From Candidatus Zixiibacteriota bacterium (GTDB lineage Bacteria; Zixibacteria; MSB-5A5; GN15; JAAZOE01): 9,643 nt of DNA. The stretch covers positions 1 to 9,643 of the forward strand of contig JAQVRW010000088.1 of assembly GCA_028700875.1 (NCBI GenBank), written 5' to 3'. This document shows, one piece after another, positions 1 through 6,543 of this stretch. Position 1 is the first letter of the stretch. Each line of letters starts with the position of its first letter. The notes beneath the pieces were generated by a model, which saw nothing but the letters and a program-made list of their open reading frames with translations, did no database searches and was not told the origin of the DNA. The position numbers and the translations under genes were made by a program.

Positions 1-59
1 TCGGCTACTTCAAACAACCCGGATTTAGCCCGGTCGGCGCCGGTGAAGGCGCCCCGTCG
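1..59 (-). pseudogene. In-frame continuation of the sigma54 activator after the TAA (GAFTGA part)
   Basis: Read on the minus strand in the same frame as the gene at 60-2252, the 19 codons after the TAA (60-62) give RRGAFTGADRAKSGLFEVA and remain open to the window edge. This is the expected AAA+ continuation: family members have ELFG-[HY]-x-[KR]-GAFTGA followed by a GLFE-like stretch. GAFTGA, the loop that contacts sigma54, is encoded at 36-53. Only the single codon normally encoding His or Tyr is replaced by a stop. No start codon for re-initiation lies in these 59 bases. The remainder of the gene would lie left of the window. Confidence 0.85.
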
Positions 60-2252
60 TTAGCCGAACAGCTCCGATTCCAAAAGCGATTCCGGCAATG
101 CCGCGCAATTGACCGAAATAAACCGTTTATCGCGGCGACCGGAGGCGTAATGAATAGCCTTGGCCAGGAGGTCCTTGCCGGTGCCGGTCTCCCCCGTTAT
201 GGACACGGCCATGGCCGAGCCGGCGATTTGCCGAACCCGCGCCAGCAACTCCATGAAGGAGCGTGATTGGGTGATAATATTGGGAAAAGCACACTTCTCC
301 AGAAGTTGCGCTTTCAGCCGGTAATTATCTTCGAGCAATTTTTCTTTTTGATATTCCGAGGCCTTGAAGGCGGCCAGATCGGCCAGCCCGACCGCGAAAT
401 TGACTTCCTTCTGCGAGAAGGGAGATGCCTCGGCACCATCGGGTCCGATCAGGCGATCGAGGTACATATACCCCACCACCTCGCCGCTCAATAGCAGAGG
501 CAGGATCAACAGGCAACTGACGTCAGCCGGTTTGTCCGAGACAAGGCCGGCCAGAAGCGGCGCTTCGGCGGAATCCAGCACCAGAAGGGGCATCCCGGCA
601 ACCGCCCGATCACGGATGACAGCGGCGAACCGTTTTGTCGTCTGTTCCATGAGGTGATCGTCCACGCCATACCCGGCGATAACCTCCATCTCCTCGCCCT
701 GCGCGGTCGTGACCATAAACGCCCGATCCACCCGCAACTTCTTGACCAGAAGAGTGAAGAGGGTATCCAGCGGACGATTCTTCAGATTCGAATACTCGGA
801 CCCGGAGACGAAATTTCCGAACAACTTGAATTCGTTGTCGTCCGACAGCGCCCGTTCGATCGCGTTATGCGAAAGATTCTTCAGGAAATCGTTGACCTTG
901 ATAGCGCCCGCGGTGTCGCCGACCGAACGGAACTCCCGAAGCGATTCTTTCAGATATTCGAGGGCTTCCCCGTTCTTGTCGTGCTGATGGAAATAGCGGG
1001 CCAGAACGTAATGACATTTGGCCAGATAATAGCTGTCGGAAAGGCGACGGAAAATATCTTCCGCCTCCTGCAACAGCGACAGAGTCTTCTGATCTCCGAG
1101 CCCCGATGATGCCTGCGGAATGGCGCCGAAGGTGAGGATGGAGCGCCCCAATTCGAATATGTCCCCGACCTCGCGCAGGAGTTCGATCCCCTTCAGGGCA
1201 TGCCGACGGGCATCGACGGCCTCGCCGCGACTGAGAAAAACCGCGGCAATGACGCGATGGGACATGGCGATTTCCGATTTTTCGCTCAAACGGTGAGCCA
1301 GGTCGAGGGCCTTCTGCGCCACGCGCATTGCTTCGTCCCGATACCCCAATTCCAGTTCGACCTCGGCCAGACGACGCCAGCTTTGGCTCATCAGAGCCGA
1401 TTCCGGGGCCAACTCGGCGGCCAGCGCCACCGCTCGTTCCAGATGCGTCCGCGCCGCGACGAAATCCTGCTTCTCGAAGGCCAGTTCGCCCAGATATTCG
1501 TAGCCAATGATTTCTTCGCGTTTGCGGCCATGTTCGACCGCCAGCCGTTTGGCCGCCTCGACGGCGGCTTCGGCCTGCGCGAACCGGCGGCGGCGGAGAT
1601 ACAGGTACCCCAGCGACAGATGATCCGCCACCAGACCGGGAAGAAACCGCTCGGCGGTGCTAATCTCCAAAGACCGCCGGAGGTTTTCCTCGGCCTTGTC
1701 CATTTCCCCGGTCAAGAGGAAAATACGGCCGAGGTTCGAAGTCAGGTAGGCCTTTTGGACCGGATCGGAGGCGGCATATTGAATCGCCTCTTGCACGTAT
1801 TCGGCGGATTGGGGATAGTCTGAACGAAGATAATAAACTCTGGCCAGGGCGTTATACGCGTCGATGATTCCCTGCCGATCCTTTATCCGGCGGTAGGATG
1901 CCAGGGAGTCGCGGGCGGCCGCTTCGGCCGGCTTGAGATCTCCCAAAGCGGCATACCCTTTATATAGCAGGAGCTGGAGTCGACCGATACGGTGATTCAG
2001 GCTGGTGCCTCCCAGCAGCTCCAATGCCTCCTGGCATAGCACGATCGCCGGCTGATAGTCCTGCCGATCGATCGCGCGCTGAGCTTTCAACAGCCAGAGT
2101 AATCCTTTGTTGTATCCGTCCGGCCGATAATCCTCCTCCTCCAGTCGGGCCAATAACGCCAACGCCCGCTCGGAGGCACCCTCTCGGAAGAGGGTTTCAA
2201 TCTCCACCAGCCGGGCGTCCAGCTCTATGAGTTGTTGTGAGGTCAAGCTCAT
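60..2252 (-). CDS. TPR-GAF-sigma54 activator, interrupted by in-frame stop
   Basis: Cytoplasmic signal-responsive transcription activator of the sigma54 enhancer-binding family. Residues 1 to about 460 are helical TPR-like repeats. About 492-631 resembles a GAF sensor domain, followed by a short coiled linker (about 632-653) and the start of an AAA+ domain. The Walker A motif GETGTGK is at 687-693 and FISVNCAALPESLLESELFG ends the reading frame at 730. Family members need the GAFTGA loop, Walker B, sensor and arginine-finger residues after this point and usually end in a Fis-type helix-turn-helix. All of that is missing from this frame because codon 731 is TAA. The ATG at 2250-2252 is preceded by only a weak purine stretch, so translation may be coupled to the small exported-protein gene 27 bases upstream. 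As written, the product could bind signal but could not open promoters or bind DNA. It may be a recent pseudogene, a sequencing error or a recoded gene. Confidence 0.85.
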   Translation of the reverse strand: MSLTSQQLIELDARLVEIETLFREGASERALALLARLEEEDYRPDGYNKGLLWLLKAQRAIDRQDYQPAIVLCQEALELLGGTSLNHRIGRLQLLLYKGYAALGDLKPAEAAARDSLASYRRIKDRQGIIDAYNALARVYYLRSDYPQSAEYVQEAIQYAASDPVQKAYLTSNLGRIFLLTGEMDKAEENLRRSLEISTAERFLPGLVADHLSLGYLYLRRRRFAQAEAAVEAAKRLAVEHGRKREEIIGYEYLGELAFEKQDFVAARTHLERAVALAAELAPESALMSQSWRRLAEVELELGYRDEAMRVAQKALDLAHRLSEKSEIAMSHRVIAAVFLSRGEAVDARRHALKGIELLREVGDIFELGRSILTFGAIPQASSGLGDQKTLSLLQEAEDIFRRLSDSYYLAKCHYVLARYFHQHDKNGEALEYLKESLREFRSVGDTAGAIKVNDFLKNLSHNAIERALSDDNEFKLFGNFVSGSEYSNLKNRPLDTLFTLLVKKLRVDRAFMVTTAQGEEMEVIAGYGVDDHLMEQTTKRFAAVIRDRAVAGMPLLVLDSAEAPLLAGLVSDKPADVSCLLILPLLLSGEVVGYMYLDRLIGPDGAEASPFSQKEVNFAVGLADLAAFKASEYQKEKLLEDNYRLKAQLLEKCAFPNIITQSRSFMELLARVRQIAGSAMAVSITGETGTGKDLLAKAIHYASGRRDKRFISVNCAALPESLLESELFG

Positions 2253-2279
2253 TATTGTCTCAATTTGAAGTTAGTTACC

Positions 2280-2627
2280 CTATTTTGGCGGACTGGTAAC
2301 CGTTGCCCGGACACCTCCGAATAGATTCATCTTTTTGGGCGACCGAATTTCGGTAGCAGTCACTCGCGAACCTTCGTTCCTGACCTCGGGTCCCAAAATC
2401 ACCTGCCACCACGGGGCAATCTGTGACAGCACGCCTCCCATAAACGGCAATGGCAATTCCGGCGGATTGGGATCGATCACCACATGAACGATACCAATAG
2501 TGTCCGCAGGAGGAAGCGCCGGATTCTCGATCCAAGGATGCTCTCCTGCTATCACCGGTGTGGATTGGAGGAAAAGGACAACAAACGCGGCCGCGAACAT
2601 CAGCCCGAGTAGCCTCGATACCGTCAT
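2280..2627 (-). CDS. Small exported protein of unknown function
   Basis: I do not recognise this 115-residue protein. Residues 1-27 look like a Sec signal peptide: a short basic start, a hydrophobic core (LLGLMFAAAFVVLFLQ) and a cleavage-like VIA before GE. The mature part is about 88 residues, proline-rich (PNPPELPLPF), with two adjacent tryptophans and a basic C-terminal region, and has no cysteines. The start is well supported: a perfect AGGAGG lies 8 bases before the ATG. It is the first gene of a probable two-gene minus-strand unit with the TPR-GAF-sigma54 activator that follows 27 bases later. This suggests a shared function, but nothing in the sequence shows which one. Confidence 0.7.
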   Translation of the reverse strand: MTVSRLLGLMFAAAFVVLFLQSTPVIAGEHPWIENPALPPADTIGIVHVVIDPNPPELPLPFMGGVLSQIAPWWQVILGPEVRNEGSRVTATEIRSPKKMNLFGGVRATVTSPPK

Positions 2628-2635
2628 GGTATCAA

Positions 2636-2641
2636 CCTCCT
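2636..2641 (-). promoter_or_regulatory. Strong Shine-Dalgarno (AGGAGG) for the small exported protein
   Basis: A perfect AGGAGG on the minus strand ends 8 bases before the ATG at 2625-2627. It fixes that start and argues that the 115-residue frame is a real gene. Confidence 0.75.
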
Positions 2642-2723
2642 CTTAGGGTTAAGTCAGCATGTCGCTGCGAGAAGTCCCGACGATGCAAAATCCGAAATCT
2701 GATCGCAGCTTATGCTCTATCCT

Positions 2724-2752
2724 AAGCTAAAATCCAACAATGAAATTGTCAA
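2724..2752 (-). promoter_or_regulatory. Candidate sigma70 promoter for the exported-protein/activator unit
   Basis: On the minus strand a perfect TTGACA (2747-2752) is followed after 17 bases by TAGCTT (2724-2729). That gives a consensus -35 but a weak -10 with three of six matches. Transcription would begin near 2717, leaving a leader of roughly 90 bases before the ATG. No convincing sigma54 -24/-12 pair was found between it and the gene. Confidence 0.4.
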
Positions 2753-2875
2753 GCGGTTTCTTCAATATCGCAATTTCTGCGACTCCTTGCCAGGAACCAT
2801 CAAACGCCCTGAATCGTCCGGAAATCCGCCCCGAGAGATCGATTCCTGCCGCGGACTCGAACCGGGTCGCGGGGC

Positions 2876-2905
2876 TTGACTTTCCGGCCGTTACGGCGTT
2901 ATGTT
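2876..2905 (+). promoter_or_regulatory. Candidate sigma70 promoter for the folate/pantothenate operon
   Basis: TTGACT (2876-2881) and TATGTT (2900-2905) are separated by 18 bases, with five and four of six consensus matches. Transcription would start near 2912, about 85 bases before the first gene of the operon. This is the best-placed promoter for the six-gene operon, since the genes inside it leave no room for others. Confidence 0.45.
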
Positions 2906-2995
2906 TGCTTCTTACGAGGAAAGCGGGAAAAGGATGCACGGGCAGTCCAAAAAAAACCCCAAGGGCCGCAATCAGACGTATGTGAAGGGTCGACG

Positions 2996-4171
2996 ATGAT
3001 GAAACAGATGGTCATTGAACAGGCCGACCGGGTGTTCCATCTGCCTCCGACGGCAGAGGATTACCTGCCTCGCCGGGACCGCACGAAGCTTTTGGGCCGC
3101 GAAGTGTTGGACCTGGCTCGCTTTTCCTGGCCCGAGGGAACGGTGACGAAAACCAACGGCGATGATCACCAGTTTGCCACCGACGACGACCTGGCGGCAC
3201 TGGCCGAAAAGACGGCCGCGTGGTACCAGCGGCGTTTCGGGGCCGGAATCAATCCGAAAAAAGAGATCTTCATCGGCGGCGGCATCCGACAAATTCTCAA
3301 CCTCGTGGCGCTGTCGTTTTTCAATCCCGGAGAGATGGTCCTGACCCCCGACCCGGGTTATTGGCATTACCGCGCGGCCGTATCGCTGGCCTCGGCCGAT
3401 CCGATCATGTATCACCTGGGTGAACGAAACGGCTACCGTCCGGTCGTCAACCGAATCGAGGGGAACGTCGCCCGGCTGGCCAAGGGGATGATCATCAATT
3501 CGCCCCATAATCCGACCGGCGCCATGCTCTCGCTGGAGAATCTGAGCGAACTGCTTCATGTGGCCGGCAAAGAAAATCTCATCGTGATTCTGGATCATGC
3601 CTTCGAGACTCTCATCGACGGTTATCAACCGGCGTCGTTCTTCGCCCTTCCCGGCGGGAGAAAAGTGGCCCTGGAGTTGTATTCCTACGCCTATAACATG
3701 GGTTGCCCCTACCCCGCCCTGGGATTCGCCGTGGGCCAAAGGGCCTTTATCGGGGGGCTCCGGGACATGGCCGGGACATTCGGTTTTCGCCTTACCCGGC
3801 GACAGGTGCGGGATGCCATGGCGGGCGACGCGGACCTGCGCTCGCATCTGGATGAAATCAAGAGCGGATGGACGCATAACCGGGAACAGGTCGACGGCCT
3901 CTGCCGCACGCTGGGACTGGTTCCTTCGGGCGAACGCGGCGGACCCTACTATTGGGCCAAACTTCCCGGTCGAAAACAATCGCATCAATTTTGCCGGCGC
4001 TTGTATGTCCGGTGCGGCATCATGGCCCTTCCCGGAGTCGCCTTCGGTGAAAACGGCGAAGGATTCGTCCGGTTATCACTGACCGGTCCCGAAGATATGT
4101 ATCACAAAGCGACAGAGGCGGCCGGACGTTTCTTCCTGACCGCCCATGATCAGGGAAAGCACGATGGATAG
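2996..4171 (+). CDS. Aminotransferase-like (fold type I) protein lacking the PLP lysine
   Basis: A 391-residue protein with the size and order of motifs of class I/II aminotransferases. Visible landmarks: GGG followed by the PDPGYW segment (phosphate/ring-stacking region), NSPHNPTG with Asn172, DHAF with Asp200 (contacts the cofactor pyridine nitrogen) and Phe203 in place of the usual Tyr, and FVRLSL with Arg359 (substrate carboxylate). The Schiff-base lysine is missing. Where relatives have S-x-S-K-T, this protein has YSYAYNM (229-235), placing Tyr231 or Tyr233 at the Lys position. There is no Lys between Lys223 and the EIKSGW segment, and the GWRxG arginine is also gone. The frame is continuous on both sides. 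It may be a non-catalytic partner or a repurposed enzyme; normal transamination is unlikely. The start is the ATGATG at 2996 after GAAGG; an upstream TTG extension to 2876 covers the promoter and looks unlike protein. It leads the folB-folK-kinase-panB-panC operon and overlaps folB by 8 bases. Confidence 0.85.
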   Translation: MMKQMVIEQADRVFHLPPTAEDYLPRRDRTKLLGREVLDLARFSWPEGTVTKTNGDDHQFATDDDLAALAEKTAAWYQRRFGAGINPKKEIFIGGGIRQILNLVALSFFNPGEMVLTPDPGYWHYRAAVSLASADPIMYHLGERNGYRPVVNRIEGNVARLAKGMIINSPHNPTGAMLSLENLSELLHVAGKENLIVILDHAFETLIDGYQPASFFALPGGRKVALELYSYAYNMGCPYPALGFAVGQRAFIGGLRDMAGTFGFRLTRRQVRDAMAGDADLRSHLDEIKSGWTHNREQVDGLCRTLGLVPSGERGGPYYWAKLPGRKQSHQFCRRLYVRCGIMALPGVAFGENGEGFVRLSLTGPEDMYHKATEAAGRFFLTAHDQGKHDG

Positions 4172-4562
4172 GATTCGCCTTGTCAACATGACCTTTTATG
4201 GTTATCATGGTGTCTCCACGGCGGAGAAGGAAACGGGACGCCGCTTTCAGGTGGATTGTGAACTGGCGGTCGATCTGGCCGAGGCCGGCAAGACCGACCG
4301 GTTGATGAATACGATAGATTACTCCGCCGTCTATGATCTGATCGCCGATATCGTGCAGAACACGTCGTTCTCGCTTCTGGAGGGGTTGGCGGGGACGTTG
4401 GCGATGCGCATCCTGGAGGTTTTTCCGGTTGTCGAGGTGACCGTCCGGGTGCGGAAGATGGTTCCCCCCATCAGCGGATATGTGGATTATATCGAGGTGG
4501 AGGTTACACGACGGCAGACGACACCGGAAAAACTCCTGCCGCCGCAAAACGATCATGAGTGA
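4164..4562 (+). CDS. folB: Dihydroneopterin aldolase
   Basis: Converts 7,8-dihydroneopterin to 6-hydroxymethyl-7,8-dihydropterin and glycolaldehyde in cytoplasmic folate synthesis. The 132-residue product fits the family (about 120) with a short C-terminal extension. Visible features: the FYGYHGVSTAEKETGRRF opening with Glu21, the substrate-pocket pair Asp52-Tyr53 in TIDYSAVYD, LLEGLAG with Glu73, and Lys98 in VRVRKMVPP (usually KP.AP). I chose the ATG at 4164, which has AGGGA upstream and overlaps the preceding stop by 8 bases. An in-frame ATG at 4146 would add six residues of no family character. Its stop overlaps the folK start by 8 bases, so the two consecutive pathway enzymes are probably translationally coupled. 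Confidence 0.93.
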   Translation: MDRIRLVNMTFYGYHGVSTAEKETGRRFQVDCELAVDLAEAGKTDRLMNTIDYSAVYDLIADIVQNTSFSLLEGLAGTLAMRILEVFPVVEVTVRVRKMVPPISGYVDYIEVEVTRRQTTPEKLLPPQNDHE

Positions 4563-5061
4563 GATGGTTTTCCTCCTGCTCGGCTCCAATCTGGGCGATC
4601 GTTGCGCCATGCTCGACGAGGCGACACGACGCTTGGCCGGAACCGCCGGCCTGACGCTGGTGGCGGCCTCCTCCACTTATTCATCTCCTCCGATCGATTG
4701 CCCTTCGGGCAGTCCCGATTTCCTGAACCGGATGCTGAAATTGAGCTGTGCCCTGGCGCCGGAAGCGCTACTGGATGCCACCGAGGGAATAGAAACCGTC
4801 CTGGGACGAAAGGGCAAAGGGGGCAACGTCCCCCGGATCATCGATATCGATATTATTCTGTATGGCGACCGGGTCGTACGGACCGACCGTCTGGTGATTC
4901 CACACCCGCGGATGAATCGACGGCCGTTCGTTTTGATACCGCTACGCGAAGTGGCCCCGGAGGCCGTCGATCCGACCACCGGGCATCGGTATGCCGATCT
5001 GCTGCCCGATCTCGACAGTCAGGGTGTAGTCAAGTACAAGGAGTCCGCCGGTGTCCAATGA
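4555..5061 (+). CDS. folK: 6-hydroxymethyl-7,8-dihydropterin pyrophosphokinase (HPPK)
   Basis: Transfers pyrophosphate from ATP to the product of FolB, making the substrate for dihydropteroate synthase. The 168-residue protein carries the GSNLGDR opening (10-16), the YSSPPID segment that lines the pterin pocket, and the HPPK signature VPRIIDIDIILYG with Arg94, Asp97 and Asp99 (the Asp pair binds two Mg ions). It ends with the PHPRMNRRPFVLIPL segment typical of the family. The ATG at 4555 overlaps the folB stop by 8 bases; an alternative ATG at 4564 would remove three residues. The end overlaps the kinase gene by 11 bases. No dihydropteroate synthase gene (folP) is present in the window. Confidence 0.95.
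   Translation: MSEMVFLLLGSNLGDRCAMLDEATRRLAGTAGLTLVAASSTYSSPPIDCPSGSPDFLNRMLKLSCALAPEALLDATEGIETVLGRKGKGGNVPRIIDIDIILYGDRVVRTDRLVIPHPRMNRRPFVLIPLREVAPEAVDPTTGHRYADLLPDLDSQGVVKYKESAGVQ
5038..5043 (+). promoter_or_regulatory. Ribosome binding site deciding the kinase GTG start
   Basis: AAGGAG inside the end of folK lies 7 bases before the GTG at 5051. It selects this non-ATG start, since no in-frame ATG precedes the conserved Walker A region. Confidence 0.7.
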
Positions 5062-5719
5062 ACAACCTCACCATATCGCCATCGAGGGCGTAATCGGCGT
5101 CGGCAAAACCAGCCTGGCCAGGCTGTTGGCCGAGCGATTGGAAGCAGGACTGCTTTTGGAGGAAGCCGCCGATAATCCGTTTCTGGCCGATTTCTACCGC
5201 GACCGCAAACGGTTCGCCTTCCCCACCCAAATATTCTTCCTGCTGTCGCGTTATCAGCATCAACAGCGCCTGGTGGAACGCGACCTGTTCGTGCGCCAGG
5301 TGATCTCCGATTACATGTTCGAAAAAGACGTCATTTTCGCCTCCGTCAATCTGGCCGAACGGGAAATGGCGCTTTACCATAAAATGGCAGAGGTCCTGAA
5401 ACGGGACGTGGCCACGCCCGATTTCGTTCTTTACCTCCAAGCCTCCACGCCGGTCATGATGGGACGGATTCGCAAACGCAACCGGTCGATCGAAAAAGGA
5501 ATCGACGCCAATTATATCGATTCCCTGAACGAAGCCTACAATTCGTTTTTCTTCCACTACAACGACGCCCCGCTGTTGGTCGTCAACACCGACAAGATCG
5601 ACTTCGTCGCCCATCCCAAACACCTGGATGACCTGGTGGAACAAATCAAAAAACCCCACACCGGCACGGTCTATTACTCACCGGCCGGCGATCTGGATAT
5701 GGGGCCTCTGAAGGAATAA
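5051..5719 (+). CDS. Deoxynucleoside kinase (deoxyadenosine/deoxycytidine/deoxyguanosine kinase family)
   Basis: Phosphorylates a deoxynucleoside at the 5' position with ATP, in nucleotide salvage. The 222-residue product is full length for the bacterial family. IAIEGVIGVGKTS (9-21) is the P-loop. LLLEEAADNPFL carries the probable catalytic base Glu37, AFPTQIFFLLSRYQHQ (56-71) is the conserved base-binding region, and SDYMFEKD (86-93) replaces the classic DRS/ERS box with Asp87. GRIRKRNRSIEKG (138-150) is the arginine-rich lid. The substrate base cannot be decided from sequence alone. Translation starts at GTG, supported by the AAGGAG 7 bases upstream and by overlap with folK. The gene sits between folate and pantothenate genes, an unexpected place for salvage, though shared transcription does not require a shared pathway. 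Confidence 0.9.
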   Translation: MSNEQPHHIAIEGVIGVGKTSLARLLAERLEAGLLLEEAADNPFLADFYRDRKRFAFPTQIFFLLSRYQHQQRLVERDLFVRQVISDYMFEKDVIFASVNLAEREMALYHKMAEVLKRDVATPDFVLYLQASTPVMMGRIRKRNRSIEKGIDANYIDSLNEAYNSFFFHYNDAPLLVVNTDKIDFVAHPKHLDDLVEQIKKPHTGTVYYSPAGDLDMGPLKE

Positions 5720-5721
5720 TC

Positions 5722-6543
5722 ATGTCAACGATAATTGAACGAAAGAAAATCACCACGCGGACGTTTCCCCGCCGGAAGCAAAAAGGGGAAAAGCTGGCCA
5801 TCCTGACCGCCTATGACTATTACACCGCCCGGATCCTCGACACGTGCGGGATGGATGGGGTCATGGTAGGAGATTCGCTGAATATGGTCGTCTATGGCCA
5901 CAAGACGACGTTATCGGCCGAGATGGACAAGATGCTGTTTCACACTAGGGCCGTGGCCGATGCCGTCCGGCAGGCGCTGGTCATCGCCGACATGCCCTTT
6001 CTGTCCTACCAACCTTCGGTGGAAACGGCTATTTTCAACGCCGGGCGGTTCTTGAAGGAAGCCGGGGCAGAGGCGGTCAAGCTGGAGGGGGGAATCGAGA
6101 TCGTCCCGACAGTCAAGCGGCTGATCGAACTGGGCATCCCGGTGATGGGACATATCGGCATGACGCCGCAGTCGATCCATCGACTGGGCGGCCCCCGCGT
6201 GCAGGGACGGGAAACGGAACGGAACAGCTACTTTATCGAATCGGCCGAAGCTTTGGATGAGGCCGGATGTTTCGGTTGCGTTCTGGAACTGATGACCGCG
6301 CCGTTGGCCAAAGAAATCACCGAACGGGTGACCATGGCCACGATCGGAATAGGCTCCGGCCGGTTCTGCGACGGCCAGGTGCTGGTCATCAATGACATCA
6401 TCGGTTTGTACGAGGACACCCATCCCCGTTTCGTCCGCCGCTATGCCAATGTTGGCGCCGAAATCGAGAAGGCGGCGCGGGGATTCGCCGACGATGTCCG
6501 TTCGGGAAAATACCCCAGCGACGAGGAATCGTTTTTGGAATGA
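5722..6543 (+). CDS. panB: 3-methyl-2-oxobutanoate hydroxymethyltransferase (ketopantoate hydroxymethyltransferase)
   Basis: Adds a one-carbon unit from 5,10-methylene-tetrahydrofolate to 2-oxoisovalerate to make ketopantoate, the first step of pantothenate synthesis. It uses a folate cofactor, which gives a chemical reason for its linkage to folB and folK. The 273-residue protein is full length for the family. TAYDYYTARIL opens the barrel, VGDSLNMVVYGH contains Asp51, ADMPFLSYQ contains Asp90 and VKLEGG contains Lys119 and Glu121, together matching the Mg- and substrate-binding set. GHIGMTPQSIHRLGG and VLELMTA (Glu188, probable catalytic base) follow. AAGGA ends 6 bases before the ATG; the gene starts 2 bases after the kinase stop and overlaps panC by 4 bases (ATGA). 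Confidence 0.97.
   Translation: MSTIIERKKITTRTFPRRKQKGEKLAILTAYDYYTARILDTCGMDGVMVGDSLNMVVYGHKTTLSAEMDKMLFHTRAVADAVRQALVIADMPFLSYQPSVETAIFNAGRFLKEAGAEAVKLEGGIEIVPTVKRLIELGIPVMGHIGMTPQSIHRLGGPRVQGRETERNSYFIESAEALDEAGCFGCVLELMTAPLAKEITERVTMATIGIGSGRFCDGQVLVINDIIGLYEDTHPRFVRRYANVGAEIEKAARGFADDVRSGKYPSDEESFLE

Larger units (their letters stand above)
2628..2995. other. Divergent intergenic region
   Basis: 368 bases between the minus-strand exported-protein gene and the plus-strand aminotransferase-like gene. I see a candidate promoter in each direction, described separately. There is also a 7-base inverted repeat, GAAATTG at 2742-2748 and CAATTTC at 2771-2777, overlapping the minus-strand -35 box. 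The short frames here lack ribosome binding sites and recognisable products. No RNA gene or riboswitch was recognised. Confidence 0.6.

Noticed and set aside
60..62. An alternative genetic code with TAA read as an amino acid
   Set aside because: TAA ends the kinase gene (5717-5719) and the aconitase-like fragment (9486-9488) at the expected family lengths or endings.
2640..2720. Sigma54 (-24/-12) promoter before the exported-protein gene
   Set aside because: A TTGCA-like element is present on the minus strand, but no GG lies at the required 10-base spacing.
2876..2995. TTG-initiated N-terminal extension of the aminotransferase-like gene
   Set aside because: It overlaps the candidate promoter, lacks a ribosome binding site and does not resemble the family N-terminus. 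The ATGATG at 2996 is preceded by GAAGG.
3650..3760. A local frameshift hiding the missing lysine
   Set aside because: The frame is continuous with family-like sequence on both sides, and the plus-one frame through this region has no lysine or family motif either.
2972..3988. A 338-codon open frame antisense to the aminotransferase-like gene
   Set aside because: The plus strand has clear family motifs throughout. The antisense product has no recognisable domain and arises from GC-biased codon positions.
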